Source: Mycobacterium sp.
GTDB taxonomy: Bacteria > Actinomycetota > Actinomycetes > Mycobacteriales > Mycobacteriaceae
DNA length: 33,236 bases
Assembly: GCA_025966225.1 (NCBI GenBank)
Contig: JAOPVI010000060.1
Coordinates: 1 to 33,236, forward strand
Direction: 5' to 3'
The notes under the pieces were generated by a model, which did not search any database, was not told the DNA's origin, and saw nothing but the letters and a program-made list of their open reading frames with translations. Numbering within the stretch: position 1 is the first letter of the stretch; each line of letters opens with the position of its first letter. The position numbers and the translations under genes were made by a program. Positions 15,876 to 23,770 of the stretch are shown here, in pieces.

Positions 15876-16761
15876 CCTTGGTCCACAGCGCCGCGTGCGT
15901 GCCGATCACCGACACCGACGCGTACAGCAGCGCCTGGTTGATCTCCCCCTGCGTGCACAGCGACGCGCGGACGGACACCGCGTCCAGCGAGGCGTCCGGC
16001 AGCACCAGAAGCGACGCCCCGTACACCGCGCACGCGTGCGACAACCCTGCGCCTGGCAGCGTCGGCCCGACGAGGACCATGAGCGGTCCGCCACGCTTGG
16101 CCGAGTCGTCGCGGTATTGCGCTGCCAGGCCGGTGATTTCGAGCCCGAGCAACATGTAACCGTTGCCGCTGAACCCCGCGGGGTCGCCCAGCGCCGTCGG
16201 ATCGAGCTGTGCGCCGTCGGCTCGGAAGGCGTCGACGCTGGTGGACTTCAGCGCCAAGCCGGTGTCGCCGGGGTTGACCGGCCCCAAGCCGACGGGGAAG
16301 GCCGCCGCGTACGCCACCGTGGTGCCCGCCATCCGGTCCTGCGGCGAATACGCGTATATCCCGCGCACCTGACTCTGGTCGCGCAGCGGGCCCAAACAGA
16401 CTGTGCCACCGAACTTGTCGGGAGTGGGTGCCGAGGCCGCCCTGACGCTCAGACCCGTCACGTCGGCGCAACCGCCCAACGCGAACGACTCGATCGGATG
16501 CGCCAGCGCACCGTACAGGCCAAACCTCAGCGCTTCCGGCTTGGCGTGCGGAGCATCGACCTTCGCGACCGACGCGTCGACGTCGACCAGCACGTAGTCG
16601 GCGTCGAACCGCAGATTGGACACCGAGACGTTCCATCCGAGCACCGCCAGCGATTCGCCGATCTTCGCGGACTGGGCGCCGTAGGTGCGGTTGGCGTCGT
16701 CACCTGAACAGCCGACCGCGAGCAGGGCCAGCACCAGCAGCACGGTGACTAGTTTGCGCAC
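15868..16761 (-). CDS. Conserved mycobacterial lipoprotein (Rv0381c-like)
   Basis: A 297-residue exported protein. It begins MRKLVTVLLVLALLAVGCSG, a basic n-region, hydrophobic core and lipobox with Cys at residue 18, so it should be lipidated and anchored outside the membrane. The mature part is beta-rich, with several Gly/Val/Ala strands, and has no recognised catalytic motif. Its place between the SDR and trmH genes corresponds to Rv0381c. It starts with GTG at 16761, six bases after the SDR stop, and overlaps trmH by eight bases, so it is translated within one operon. Function unknown. Confidence 0.82.
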   Translation of the reverse strand: MRKLVTVLLVLALLAVGCSGDDANRTYGAQSAKIGESLAVLGWNVSVSNLRFDADYVLVDVDASVAKVDAPHAKPEALRFGLYGALAHPIESFALGGCADVTGLSVRAASAPTPDKFGGTVCLGPLRDQSQVRGIYAYSPQDRMAGTTVAYAAAFPVGLGPVNPGDTGLALKSTSVDAFRADGAQLDPTALGDPAGFSGNGYMLLGLEITGLAAQYRDDSAKRGGPLMVLVGPTLPGAGLSHACAVYGASLLVLPDASLDAVSVRASLCTQGEINQALLYASVSVIGTHAALWTKDG

Positions 16762-16767
16762 GCGACC

Positions 16768-17544
16768 CTAGGTCCGGCCGCGGCCGCGGCCGACCACTTT
16801 GGTCATGGCGCGCACCAGGTTTCGCGGCACCATGCGCCCCCCGGTGGTCAACAACTTGTACTGCAGGCCCGGCACGATGACGACCTGCCCCTTGGCGACG
16901 TCGGCCAGGCAGTCGCGCACCACGTCGGCGACCTCCAGCCACAGGATGGATGGCGTGCCTTCCATGTCGATGCCCGCGCGCGCGTGGAACTCGGTGCGCA
17001 CGAAGCCTGGGCACAACGCGTGCACGCCGACGCCGGTACCGTCGAGGCCGTTGGCCAGGCCCTCCGAGAACGAGATGACCCAGGCCTTGGAGGCCGAGTA
17101 CGTCGACCCGCGCCCCGGAAGCAGCCCGGCGACGCTGGCGACGTTGATCACCGTGCCCGCGCCGGCCGCCAACATCGGCGGCAGCGCGGCGTGGGTCAGC
17201 TGCATCACCGCGGTCACGTTGACGTCGAGTTGAGCCTGCAGTGCGGAGAACTCGGCGGACCAGAACTCGCCCGAGGTACCGAAGCCCGCGTTGTTCACCA
17301 GCACGCGCACCCCCGCCGCAAGCCGGTCGGCCACCCGCTCGCGGTCCGCCGTCACGGCCAGGTCGGCGGCCAGCACCTCGACGTTGGCCCCGGCTTCGTC
17401 ATGCAATTCGGCCGCGAGTTGCTCCAGGCGTTCGGCGTCGCGCGCGACCAGGACCAGGTCATAGCCGTCCAGGGCGTAGCGCCGCGCGAAACCGGCACCC
17501 AACCCAGAGGTCGGCCCGGTGATCAGTGCGACGGGGCGTGACAT
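16768..17544 (-). CDS. Short-chain dehydrogenase/reductase
   Basis: A 258-residue classical SDR. The cofactor motif [16 protein letters not shown] is at the N-terminus, followed by [13 protein letters not shown], the catalytic serine in INVASVAG and the YSASK catalytic pair. The ARD segment at the end of beta-2 suggests NADP preference. The end of the protein is a low-complexity GRGRGRT encoded by a repeated GGCCGC tract. It sits 13 bp after ttfA. In M. tuberculosis this slot, from memory, carries pyrE (Rv0382c), so the SDR appears to be an insertion or replacement here. The substrate is unknown. Confidence 0.88.
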   Translation of the reverse strand: MSRPVALITGPTSGLGAGFARRYALDGYDLVLVARDAERLEQLAAELHDEAGANVEVLAADLAVTADRERVADRLAAGVRVLVNNAGFGTSGEFWSAEFSALQAQLDVNVTAVMQLTHAALPPMLAAGAGTVINVASVAGLLPGRGSTYSASKAWVISFSEGLANGLDGTGVGVHALCPGFVRTEFHARAGIDMEGTPSILWLEVADVVRDCLADVAKGQVVIVPGLQYKLLTTGGRMVPRNLVRAMTKVVGRGRGRT

Positions 17545-17557
17545 GCCGCCAGGTTAC

Positions 17558-18358
17558 TTAGCGCTGATAGTGCGGCGACTGGCGCCCGTTGCGCACGGGC
17601 GGGCGCTGCTGCGTGTAGCGGCCGACGTCGGCGCGGCCGGCCGGTTGGTCACTGCGGCCTGCGGGCAGCGCGGGCGCACCCGATTGCGGGCGGCCTGGGG
17701 ATCCCCCGCGGCGGGCAATGGCCTGGCCTGCGCCGTTCTGCCCTGGCTGCGGGACGGGTGGCAGCACCCGAAGCAGATCGTTGAACTGGCGGACGGTGAG
17801 CAGGCCCTCGTCCCATTGGGCGCGGGAGCTTCCGATCGGCATGCTGACGAGCGTCCAGTTCTGCTCGTTCCACATGATCTCGGCGCAGTCGGGGGCGGCG
17901 TGGGCAAAGGTGACCATGCGCCGGTCGCACGCGCGCCGGGCGGCGTCGAGGTTGGTGGAGTACACCATCCGCGGGCCGATGGCACCGAGCAACCAGATGT
18001 CGCCCTCGCGCGGCTCCTTGATGTCCTTGAGGCGCACGTCGACCACGACGTTGGTACCGACCTTGCGATGCAGCGCGATGACCGTCGCGACGTCCTCGAG
18101 GTCGAAGATGAAGACGGCCTCGCCGCGGATCTGGCCGAGCACCACGTTCTTGGCGGCCACGTCACCGACGGTCGACATGACGCCGCGCTTCCAGCGCTTC
18201 ACGATGTCGCGCGATTCGTGTTCGTAGTCGAATCCGTGCGACTTGGCCCAGGATTTACGGCGACGGCCGAGCCCGCGTCGACGGTCGGTGTCGACGTACA
18301 ACAACACGGCCGCACCCACGAAACAGAGTGCGGACAACGTGAACCAGAGCGGGACCAT
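17558..18358 (-). CDS. ttfA: TtfA, trehalose monomycolate transport factor (Rv0383c-like)
   Basis: A 266-residue protein with one N-terminal membrane helix (about residues 4-22, WFTLSALCFVGAAVLLYV), a basic stop-transfer (DTDRRRGLGRRRKSW), a folded cytoplasmic domain (KRGVMSTVGDVAAKNVVLGQ to about residue 195) and a disordered Pro/Gly/Arg/Gln tail. Topology, size and position next to clpB match Rv0383c, described as TtfA, an MmpL3-associated factor needed to deliver trehalose monomycolate for outer-membrane building. Identification rests on synteny and general features, not an alignment. TAGGCT lies eight bases before the ATG, suggesting a leaderless message and a promoter of its own that starts the packed run down to nhaA. 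Confidence 0.82.
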   Translation of the reverse strand: MVPLWFTLSALCFVGAAVLLYVDTDRRRGLGRRRKSWAKSHGFDYEHESRDIVKRWKRGVMSTVGDVAAKNVVLGQIRGEAVFIFDLEDVATVIALHRKVGTNVVVDVRLKDIKEPREGDIWLLGAIGPRMVYSTNLDAARRACDRRMVTFAHAAPDCAEIMWNEQNWTLVSMPIGSSRAQWDEGLLTVRQFNDLLRVLPPVPQPGQNGAGQAIARRGGSPGRPQSGAPALPAGRSDQPAGRADVGRYTQQRPPVRNGRQSPHYQR

Positions 18359-18366
18359 TGCCCCCC

Positions 18367-18372
18367 AGCCTA
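18367..18372 (-). promoter_or_regulatory. Candidate -10 of ttfA, leaderless start
   Basis: TAGGCT on the minus strand ends eight bases before the ATG at 18358. It would make the ttfA-to-nhaA unit independent of clpB, in line with the hairpin at 18426-18478 between them. No -35 recognised. Confidence 0.35.
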
Positions 18373-18425
18373 CTGGTTGGTACGGGTTTCGCCCGAACTC
18401 GTTCAGATCACAATGACGTTACTAC

Positions 18426-18478
18426 GTGACTTCGGCGCGCTTTCGCTCGCTCAGCGAACGAAAGCGCGCCGAAATCAC
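18426..18478 (-). terminator. Strong hairpin terminator of clpB
   Basis: The arm GTGACTTCGGCGCGCTTTCG (18426-18445) and its partner at 18459-18478 form a 20-bp stem with one non-Watson-Crick position, which is G-U in the clpB transcript but a C-A mismatch in the other direction. The loop is 13 nt with an inner CGCT/AGCG. The stem starts at the clpB stop codon. It has no T-tract, as is common for mycobacterial terminators. Confidence 0.8.
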
Positions 18479-21024
18479 TAGCCCAGCAAGAGGCCTTCAC
18501 CATCGGCGCTGACGTTGACGGGAACCACGTCACCGTCGTGCACGTCACCGGCCAGCAGCATCTTCGCCAACTGGTCGCCGATAGCCTTCTGGATCAGCCT
18601 GCGCAACGGACGTGCCCCGTAGAGCGGGTCGAACCCGCGCTCGGCCAGCCACTGCTTGGCGGGCAGCGACACTTCGAGGATCAGCCTGCGCTGCTCCAAC
18701 CGCTTCTGCAGCTGGGCCAGCTGGATGTCGACGATCGACACCAGTTCGTCGGGCTGCAGCGCGTCGAAGACGATCACGTCGTCGAGGCGGTTGATGAACT
18801 CTGGCTTGAACGCCGAACGCACTGCCGCCATCACCTGCTCCTCGGTACCACCGGCGCCGAGATTGCTGGTCAGGATCAGGATCGTGTTGCGGAAGTCGAC
18901 CGTGCGGCCCTGGCCGTCGGTCAGCCTGCCCTCGTCGAGCACGGCCAGCAGCACGTCGAACACGTCCGGGTGAGCCTTCTCGACCTCGTCGAACAGCACC
19001 ACCGAGTAGGGCCGCCTGCGCACCGCCTCGGTCAGCTGACCGCCCTGGTCGTAGCCGATGTAGCCAGGAGGCGCACCGACGAGCCGCGCGACGGAGTGCT
19101 TCTCGCCGTACTCGCTCATGTCGATGCGGATCATGGCCCGCTCGTCGTCGAACAGGAACTCCGCAAGCGCCTTGGCCAGCTCGGTCTTACCGACGCCGGT
19201 CGGCCCGAGAAACATGAACGAGCCGGTCGGCCGGTTCGGGTCCGCGACGCCAGCGCGGGTGCGGCGCACCGCGTCGGACACGGCCTGCACGGCCTTCGTC
19301 TGGCCGACGACGCGCTTGCCCAGCTCCTCCTCCATCCTGAGCAGCTTGGCGGTCTCGCCTTCGAGCATCCGGCCGGCCGGGATACCGGTCCACGCCGACA
19401 CCACGTCTGCGATGTCGTCGGGGCCGACGTCTTCTTTCAGCATGACGTTCTCGCGGGCCTCGGCGACGGGCAGCGCCGCGTCGAGCTTCTTCTCGACCTC
19501 GGGGATGCGCCCATACCGAAGTTCCGAGGCCTTGGCCAGGTCGCCGTCACGCTCGGCCCGATCGGCCTCGCCACGCAAGGTGTCGAGCTGCTCGGTGAAA
19601 CTGCGCACGATGTCGATGGCGTTCTTCTCGTTCTGCCAACGGGTCGTGAGCTCGGCGAGCTTCTCCTTGTAGTCGGCCAGTTCCGCGCGGAGTTTTTCCA
19701 GCCGATCGACGGATGCCGCATCTGTTTCCTTGGCCAGCGCCATCTCCTCGATCTCGAGGCGACGGACCAGCCGCTCGACCTCGTCGATCTCGACGGGCCG
19801 GGAGTCGATCTCCATGCGGAGTCGCGACGCGGCCTCGTCGACCAGGTCGATGGCCTTGTCGGGCAGGAAGCGCGACGTGATGTAGCGGTCGGACAACGTG
19901 GCAGCCGCGACCAGCGCGGAGTCGGTGATGCGGACGCCGTGATGGACCTCGTAGCGGTCCTTGAGCCCGCGCAGGATGCCGACGGTGTCGTCCACTGACG
20001 GCTCGCCGACCAGCACCTGCTGGAAGCGCCGCTCGAGCGCAGCGTCCTTCTCGATGTACTTGCGGTACTCGTCGAGCGTCGTCGCACCGACCAGGCGCAG
20101 CTCTCCGCGCGCCAGCATCGGCTTGATCATGTTGCCGGCGTCCATCGCGCCCTCGCCGCTGGCGCCCGCACCGACGATGGTGTGGAGCTCGTCGATGAAG
20201 GTGATGATCTGCCCGGCCGAGTTCTTGATGTCTTCGAGCACGGCCTTGAGCCGTTCCTCGAATTCGCCGCGGTACTTCGCGCCAGCCACCATCGAGCTGA
20301 GGTCAAGCGAGACCACGGTCTTGTCGCGCAGGCTCTCCGGCACGTCGCCCGCGATGATGCGCTGGGCCAGGCCCTCGACGATGGCGGTCTTGCCGACGCC
20401 GGGCTCGCCGATCAGCACCGGGTTGTTCTTGGTGCGCCTGCTCAGCACCTGGATGACGCGACGAATCTCGTTGTCACGTCCGATAACTGGATCGAGCTTG
20501 CCTTCCCGCGCCAGCTCGGTGAGGTCGGTCGAGTACTTCTCCAGGGCCTGATACGTGGCCTCGGGGTCGGCACTGGTGACACGGCCGCTGCCGCGCACCT
20601 TGACGAACGCTTCGCGCAACGCCTCGGGCGAAGCACCGTGACTGGTCAGGAGCTTGGCGACGTCGGAAGCTCCGGTCGCGAGTCCGACCAGCAGGTGCTC
20701 GGTCGAGACGTACTCGTCGTCCATTTCGGTGGCCAGCTGCTGGGCCGTGGTGATCGCGGTCAGCGAGTCACGGGAGAGCTGCGGCGTCGAGTTCGAGCCG
20801 GTCACGCTGGAAAGCCGGTCGAGCAGGCGTTGCGCCTCGGTTCGGATGGTCGCGGGATCGACTCCGACCGCTTCGAGCAGTGGGGCGGCGATGCCGTCGT
20901 TCTGCGTCAGCAACGCCATCAATAGATGGGCGGGCCGGATCTCCGGGTTGCCTGCGGCGGTGGCCGCCTGCAACGCCGAGGTCAGCGCCGCCTGGGTCTT
21001 CGTGGTCGGGTTGAACGAGTCCAC
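18478..21024 (-). CDS. clpB: ATP-dependent disaggregase ClpB
   Basis: An 848-residue AAA+ unfoldase that, with DnaK, rescues aggregated proteins after stress. Domain order: two-repeat N-domain (1-145), first AAA+ module with GEPGVGKTA (about 203-211) and [10 protein letters not shown], the coiled-coil middle domain (about 410-530), second AAA+ module with GPTGVGKTE (about 605) and [16 protein letters not shown], and a C-terminal small domain. All Walker motifs are intact. The GTG at 21024 has GGAGGTG right upstream. The length equals that of M. tuberculosis ClpB (848 residues, from memory). The promoter carries an HspR box and an ECF-sigma type -35/-10, so heat and oxidative stress control is expected. 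Confidence 0.97.
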   Translation of the reverse strand: MDSFNPTTKTQAALTSALQAATAAGNPEIRPAHLLMALLTQNDGIAAPLLEAVGVDPATIRTEAQRLLDRLSSVTGSNSTPQLSRDSLTAITTAQQLATEMDDEYVSTEHLLVGLATGASDVAKLLTSHGASPEALREAFVKVRGSGRVTSADPEATYQALEKYSTDLTELAREGKLDPVIGRDNEIRRVIQVLSRRTKNNPVLIGEPGVGKTAIVEGLAQRIIAGDVPESLRDKTVVSLDLSSMVAGAKYRGEFEERLKAVLEDIKNSAGQIITFIDELHTIVGAGASGEGAMDAGNMIKPMLARGELRLVGATTLDEYRKYIEKDAALERRFQQVLVGEPSVDDTVGILRGLKDRYEVHHGVRITDSALVAAATLSDRYITSRFLPDKAIDLVDEAASRLRMEIDSRPVEIDEVERLVRRLEIEEMALAKETDAASVDRLEKLRAELADYKEKLAELTTRWQNEKNAIDIVRSFTEQLDTLRGEADRAERDGDLAKASELRYGRIPEVEKKLDAALPVAEARENVMLKEDVGPDDIADVVSAWTGIPAGRMLEGETAKLLRMEEELGKRVVGQTKAVQAVSDAVRRTRAGVADPNRPTGSFMFLGPTGVGKTELAKALAEFLFDDERAMIRIDMSEYGEKHSVARLVGAPPGYIGYDQGGQLTEAVRRRPYSVVLFDEVEKAHPDVFDVLLAVLDEGRLTDGQGRTVDFRNTILILTSNLGAGGTEEQVMAAVRSAFKPEFINRLDDVIVFDALQPDELVSIVDIQLAQLQKRLEQRRLILEVSLPAKQWLAERGFDPLYGARPLRRLIQKAIGDQLAKMLLAGDVHDGDVVPVNVSADGEGLLLG

Positions 21025-21087
21025 GACACCTCCAATTCTTCAGACTGTGGCCATGAGGGGGCCAGGGAAAATGCTTGTCGCTTGGTC

Positions 21088-21121
21088 CAACGCCGTCAAG
21101 GTTGAGTCTGTTCCGCTCAAC
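21088..21121 (-). promoter_or_regulatory. clpB heat-shock promoter: HAIR box plus ECF-sigma (SigH/SigE type) promoter
   Basis: GTTGAGT-N7-GCTCAAC (21101-21121) closely fits the HAIR operator of HspR, CTTGAGT-N7-ACTCAAG. On the minus strand GGAACA (21114-21109) lies inside the spacer of that box, and CGTTG (21092-21088) follows after 16 bp, fitting the mycobacterial SigH/SigE pattern GGAAYA and SGTT. Transcription would start near 21080, about 55 bp before the GTG. HspR binding would cover the -35 and block it. Confidence 0.75.
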
Positions 21122-21212
21122 TCTGACCAATTTTCGCGGCAGTCTCGTCAGGCGCGCAGCGTACGGCCGCAGGGCCTGTGCATCTACTGTCAGCGTCGTC
21201 CACACTGTCCTC

Positions 21213-21776
21213 ATGCGCTTCAACCCGCCGCCGAACTGGCCACCAGTACCGCCCGGCTGGACGCCCCCGGCAGGCTGGCAGCCCGACCCGTCGTGGCCAC
21301 CCCCGCCTCCGGGTTGGCAGATGTGGGTTCCCGAGGGGTCGTCACGCCGCAAGACCGGACTGATCGTCGGGGGGCTCGTCGCGGTGCTCTTGCTCGTCGC
21401 CGGCGTGGTGATCACGGTGGTGGTGTTGAGGTCACCGTCAGAGGGCACGACGACGAAGTCGACGCAGACCTCCGCGAACCAGAAGACCGATGAGGAGCAG
21501 ATCGAGGACGCCGTCAAGGCATTCGAAGCAGCGTGGAACAACCGCGACTTCGCGGCCTTCGAGCCGATCCTGTGTGAGGAAATGCGCAACGACAAGGAAT
21601 TCAACGAAAAGGACTTCCTCGACGCGCGCAGCGATAGCGGCGAATTGAACCTCGCCGTCGAGTCGGTCGAGGTCGATGGCGACTCGGCGATGGCCACCGT
21701 CACGCACGAGGGCGAAGGCGCCGACGACATCGACTTCGTCCGTGAGGACGGCCGCTGGAAGTGGTGCAAGCTGTAG
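21213..21776 (+). CDS. Proline-rich single-pass membrane protein
   Basis: A 187-residue protein. Residues 1-36 are Pro/Trp-rich and repetitive (NWPPVPPGW, then PAGWQPDPSWPPPPPGWQ), residues 48-72 form one membrane helix (TGLIVGGLVAVLLLVAGVVI), and after a Ser/Thr/Gln linker residues 95-187 form a small alpha+beta domain (EDAVKAFEAAWNNRDFAAFE, then VESVEVDGDSAMATVTHEG and DGRWKWCKL). This resembles actinobacterial DUF4878/NTF2-like membrane-anchored proteins with an external domain. ATG at 21213 is chosen because the protein sequence upstream has no family character. It is divergent from clpB. Function unknown. Confidence 0.8.
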   Translation: MRFNPPPNWPPVPPGWTPPAGWQPDPSWPPPPPGWQMWVPEGSSRRKTGLIVGGLVAVLLLVAGVVITVVVLRSPSEGTTTKSTQTSANQKTDEEQIEDAVKAFEAAWNNRDFAAFEPILCEEMRNDKEFNEKDFLDARSDSGELNLAVESVEVDGDSAMATVTHEGEGADDIDFVREDGRWKWCKL

Positions 21777-21808
21777 CCGCTCAGCGGTGAGCCTAGAACT
21801 ACAGCCCA

Positions 21809-21839
21809 GGTGACCGTCGCGAAGGCGGTCAGCGTCACC
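21809..21839 (+). terminator. Possible terminator with two alternative stems
   Basis: GGTGAC (21809-21814) can pair with GTCACC (21834-21839). Nested within, TGACCG (21811-21816) can pair with CGGTCA (21826-21831). It lies about 35 bp past the stop of the Pro-rich membrane protein gene. No T-tract. Confidence 0.4.
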
Positions 21840-21859
21840 GCGTAGAAGGCGCTAACTCA

Positions 21860-22110
21860 ATGACGGACGAGGGCCAGGGCGCCGGAGCGCGTTCCGGTGA
21901 ACAGCACGTGCAGCGAACTCGGCCGTGGCGAATCGCGACACGGCCGAGAAGATGCAAAGATCGAGTCATTCGAGCAGCTGCCGGCGACCGTAGGTGTCAG
22001 CGGCACAGGTCGGCGGGAAGTGGACGTGCGTGTCGACGAAGCCGCGTCGCAGGAAGCCTGGCCGATGAGCTCCCAGCAGGCGGACCCGAACCTTTTGGGG
22101 ACATCGGACA
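21860..22110 (-). pseudogene. Decayed guanine deaminase N-terminal fragment
   Basis: The minus strand carries the metal-binding strand of an amidohydrolase, RRGFVDTHVHFPPT (GFVDTHVHF at 22043-22017), followed by DTYGRRQLLE and then TGA at 21968-21966. After the stop the same frame goes on LDLCIFSAVSRFATAEFAAR. Intact guanine deaminases read GEQLLEWL..(Y/H)TFP.E.R(F/Y) at this place, so the stop sits exactly on the Trp codon (TGG to TGA). A shift to the next frame gives VLFTGTRSGALALVRH, corresponding to the FLDELLRNGTTTALVFGTVH region. It then ends at a TGA (21859-21857), with nothing of the remaining two thirds of the enzyme visible. The part before GFVDTHVH (VRLLGAHRPGFL) is a worn version of the usual DHRPH..PGF. 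Guanine deaminase converts guanine to xanthine, which suits the adjacent xanthine-dehydrogenase-family genes. Confidence 0.65.
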
Positions 22111-22128
22111 TGTTGCCGCAGAACATGT
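22108..22128. promoter_or_regulatory. Perfect 21-bp dyad, candidate operator
   Basis: ACATGTT-N7-AACATGT is a perfect inverted repeat with seven-base arms and a seven-base spacer. It lies at the 5' side of the guanine deaminase fragment and about 250 bp upstream of the molybdenum-hydroxylase operon. Such symmetry suits a dimeric repressor. No binder is known. Confidence 0.45.
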
Positions 22129-22379
22129 TACGACCGGAATGCGTCGGTAACCGGGGCACAGTCGGGAATGCTCACCGGCGCCTCGGCTGCACCCGTGACG
22201 CTCGGCCCGCCCGCAACGTGGAAGACGTGACCGCATTGAACGTGATCCGTCGAGACATGATCGCAGGTCGACGCCGCCTTGACGTGGCGGTCAAAAGTTC
22301 AGACAAACCGCTTCCGCCACGCAGCAAACGCCCTAGAGTCAGCAACCGCAGCCAGAAGTCGAGCCAGGAGGGGTCATCG
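22129..22379 (+). promoter_or_regulatory. Upstream region of the molybdenum hydroxylase operon
   Basis: No gene is seen here. It holds TTGAC-N6-GTCAA (22279-22294), a second inverted repeat, and TAGAGT (22334-22339) as a possible -10 with transcription starting near 22347. AGGAGGGG (22366-22373) is the ribosome-binding site of the first gene, whose GTG is at 22380. Confidence 0.4.
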
Positions 22380-23207
22380 GTGGACATCACCACCATCAAG
22401 GAGGTCGTCAGGAATCCGCCTGTGCGACCGGGTGAGGTGTGGCGCGCCGGTGACGCCTGGCTGGCCGGAGGTACGTGGCTGTTCTCCGACGTGCAGCCCG
22501 ACCTGCGTCGGCTCATCGACCTGGTCCCACTCGGCTGGAACACCCTCGCGGCGACGAACGCCGGCCTCGAGATCGGCGCCATGTGCACGATCCGCGATCT
22601 CTACGCCTTTGCAGCCCCGGGCGATTGGCGCGCCGCCGAGCTGCTGCCCATCAGCTGCGAAGCCTTCCTCGCATCGTTCAAGGTGTGGAACTCGGCGACG
22701 GTGGGCGGCAACATCTGCATGGCGCTGCCGGCAGGACCGATGATCACCATGACGGTGGCCCTCGACGCCTCGTACACCCTGTGGAGCCCCGACGGATCCG
22801 AACGCACCGTGGACGCAGGCGAATTCGTGACCGGCAACCACGCGACCATCCTCGGACCGGGTGAGCTGCTCCGTAGCGTCCACGTCCCGGCAACCGCGCT
22901 GCGCAAGCGCCACGCACACCGGCGTTTCACACTCACCAAGATGGGCCGGTCGACGATTTTCATGATCGGCACGCAGAGTCCCGGCGGTGACGACCTTCTG
23001 CTCACCATCACCGCGGGCACCACGCGTCCGGTCAGGCTGGCCTTCGACTCAATGCCTACCGCCGACACCTTGCAGAACCGGATCGACGACATCGACGCCG
23101 ACGTCTGGTTCGACGATCCGAATGGCACGCCCGATCATCGGCGCCATCTGGCCAAGCACTACGCCGAAGAGCTTCGGGCCGAGCTCGGCGAGGGGAACCC
23201 GTCATGA
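22380..23207 (+). CDS. FAD-binding (medium) subunit of a xanthine dehydrogenase/CO dehydrogenase-family enzyme
   Basis: A 275-residue CoxM/XdhB-type subunit that relays electrons from the iron-sulfur centres to FAD. The FAD loop is seen as GDAWLAGGTWLFSDVQPDL near residue 25 and the second FAD segment as NSATVGGNICMALPAGP near residue 105. The C-terminal CO dehydrogenase flavoprotein domain follows (RRFTLTKMGRSTIFMIG). The GTG at 22380 is chosen because AGGAGGGG lies six bases upstream. The same frame is open back to 21897, but that part is antisense to the guanine deaminase fragment. It overlaps the next gene by ATGA (23204-23207), so the operon is translationally coupled. Confidence 0.87.
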   Translation: MDITTIKEVVRNPPVRPGEVWRAGDAWLAGGTWLFSDVQPDLRRLIDLVPLGWNTLAATNAGLEIGAMCTIRDLYAFAAPGDWRAAELLPISCEAFLASFKVWNSATVGGNICMALPAGPMITMTVALDASYTLWSPDGSERTVDAGEFVTGNHATILGPGELLRSVHVPATALRKRHAHRRFTLTKMGRSTIFMIGTQSPGGDDLLLTITAGTTRPVRLAFDSMPTADTLQNRIDDIDADVWFDDPNGTPDHRRHLAKHYAEELRAELGEGNPS

Positions 23208-23770
23208 CCTACACGGTGAACGGTGAGCCGTTCGAAGCAGAGCCGGAGCCTGGTCAGTGCCTGCGCACGTTCGTGCGGTCGCTTGGCGCACACGGCGTCA
23301 AGAAGGGTTGCGACGCAGGCGATTGCGGTGCCTGCACGGTGTGGCTCGACGGGGACCCCGTGCACAGTTGCATCACCCCCGCATTCCGCGCCGACGGTCG
23401 TGAGGTGACCACCATCGAGGGCCTTGGCACTCCGGACGACATGCACCCGATGCAGAAGCAATTCCGCGACGCTCCCGGCTTCCAGTGTGGATTTTGTACC
23501 GCAGGCATGATCATGACGGCGGCGACCTTCACCGAAGAACAGAAGAAGGACCTGCCGCGGGCGCTCAAGGGAAACCTCTGCCGCTGCACGGGTTACCGCG
23601 CCATCGAGGATGCGGTCAATGGGGTCAGCGCGATCGAGGAGGCAAAGCCCGGCCAGGCCGTCGGCACGAGTGTGGGTGCGCCCGCGGCCACCGGCGTGGT
23701 CACGGGCACCGTCGAGTTCACCATGGATGCCCAGATGGAGGGCATGCTGCACCTCAAGGTGCTGCACTAG
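23204..23770 (+). CDS. 2Fe-2S part of a fused molybdenum hydroxylase, ending at an in-frame TAG
   Basis: 188 residues as read. Residues 1-150 are a complete xanthine-dehydrogenase-type iron-sulfur subunit: plant-type ferredoxin cluster KKGCDAGDCGACTVWLDG and the second cluster QCGFCTAGMIMTAA with LKGNLCRCTGYRAIEDA. The protein does not stop there. After a linker (AVGTSVGAPAAT) it enters the first strands of the molybdenum subunit's alpha/beta-hammerhead domain (GTVEFTMDAQMEGMLHLKVL) and is cut by TAG at 23768-23770. The next codons continue the same domain in the same frame. The natural protein is therefore a fusion of about 905 residues. The ATG overlaps the FAD-subunit stop. Confidence 0.85.
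   Translation: MTYTVNGEPFEAEPEPGQCLRTFVRSLGAHGVKKGCDAGDCGACTVWLDGDPVHSCITPAFRADGREVTTIEGLGTPDDMHPMQKQFRDAPGFQCGFCTAGMIMTAATFTEEQKKDLPRALKGNLCRCTGYRAIEDAVNGVSAIEEAKPGQAVGTSVGAPAATGVVTGTVEFTMDAQMEGMLHLKVLH
23768..23770 (+). other. In-frame amber codon inside the fused oxidoreductase
   Basis: The frame that opens at 23204 has only this stop before 25919. Family members read H-S-P-H-A-H-A-R-I around here. The window reads H-stop-P-P-A-H-A-R-I, which points to a Ser TCG changed to TAG. Nonsense mutation, sequencing error and readthrough are all possible. Confidence 0.85.

Noticed and set aside
16771..16796. Repeated GGCCGC tract near the SDR 3' end
   Set aside because: It encodes the Gly-Arg tail of the SDR and is ordinary GC-rich low complexity.
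21777..21857. Minus-strand segment SAFYAVTLTAFATVTWAV that looks like a membrane helix, possibly the remnant of a permease next to the guanine deaminase stump
   Set aside because: It is only about 25 residues with no motif. A chance hydrophobic reading of a hairpin-rich spacer is as likely.
21897..22379. Upstream extension of the FAD-subunit frame to 21897
   Set aside because: The extension lacks family character, lies antisense to the guanine deaminase fragment, and a strong AGGAGGGG-GTG start exists at 22380.
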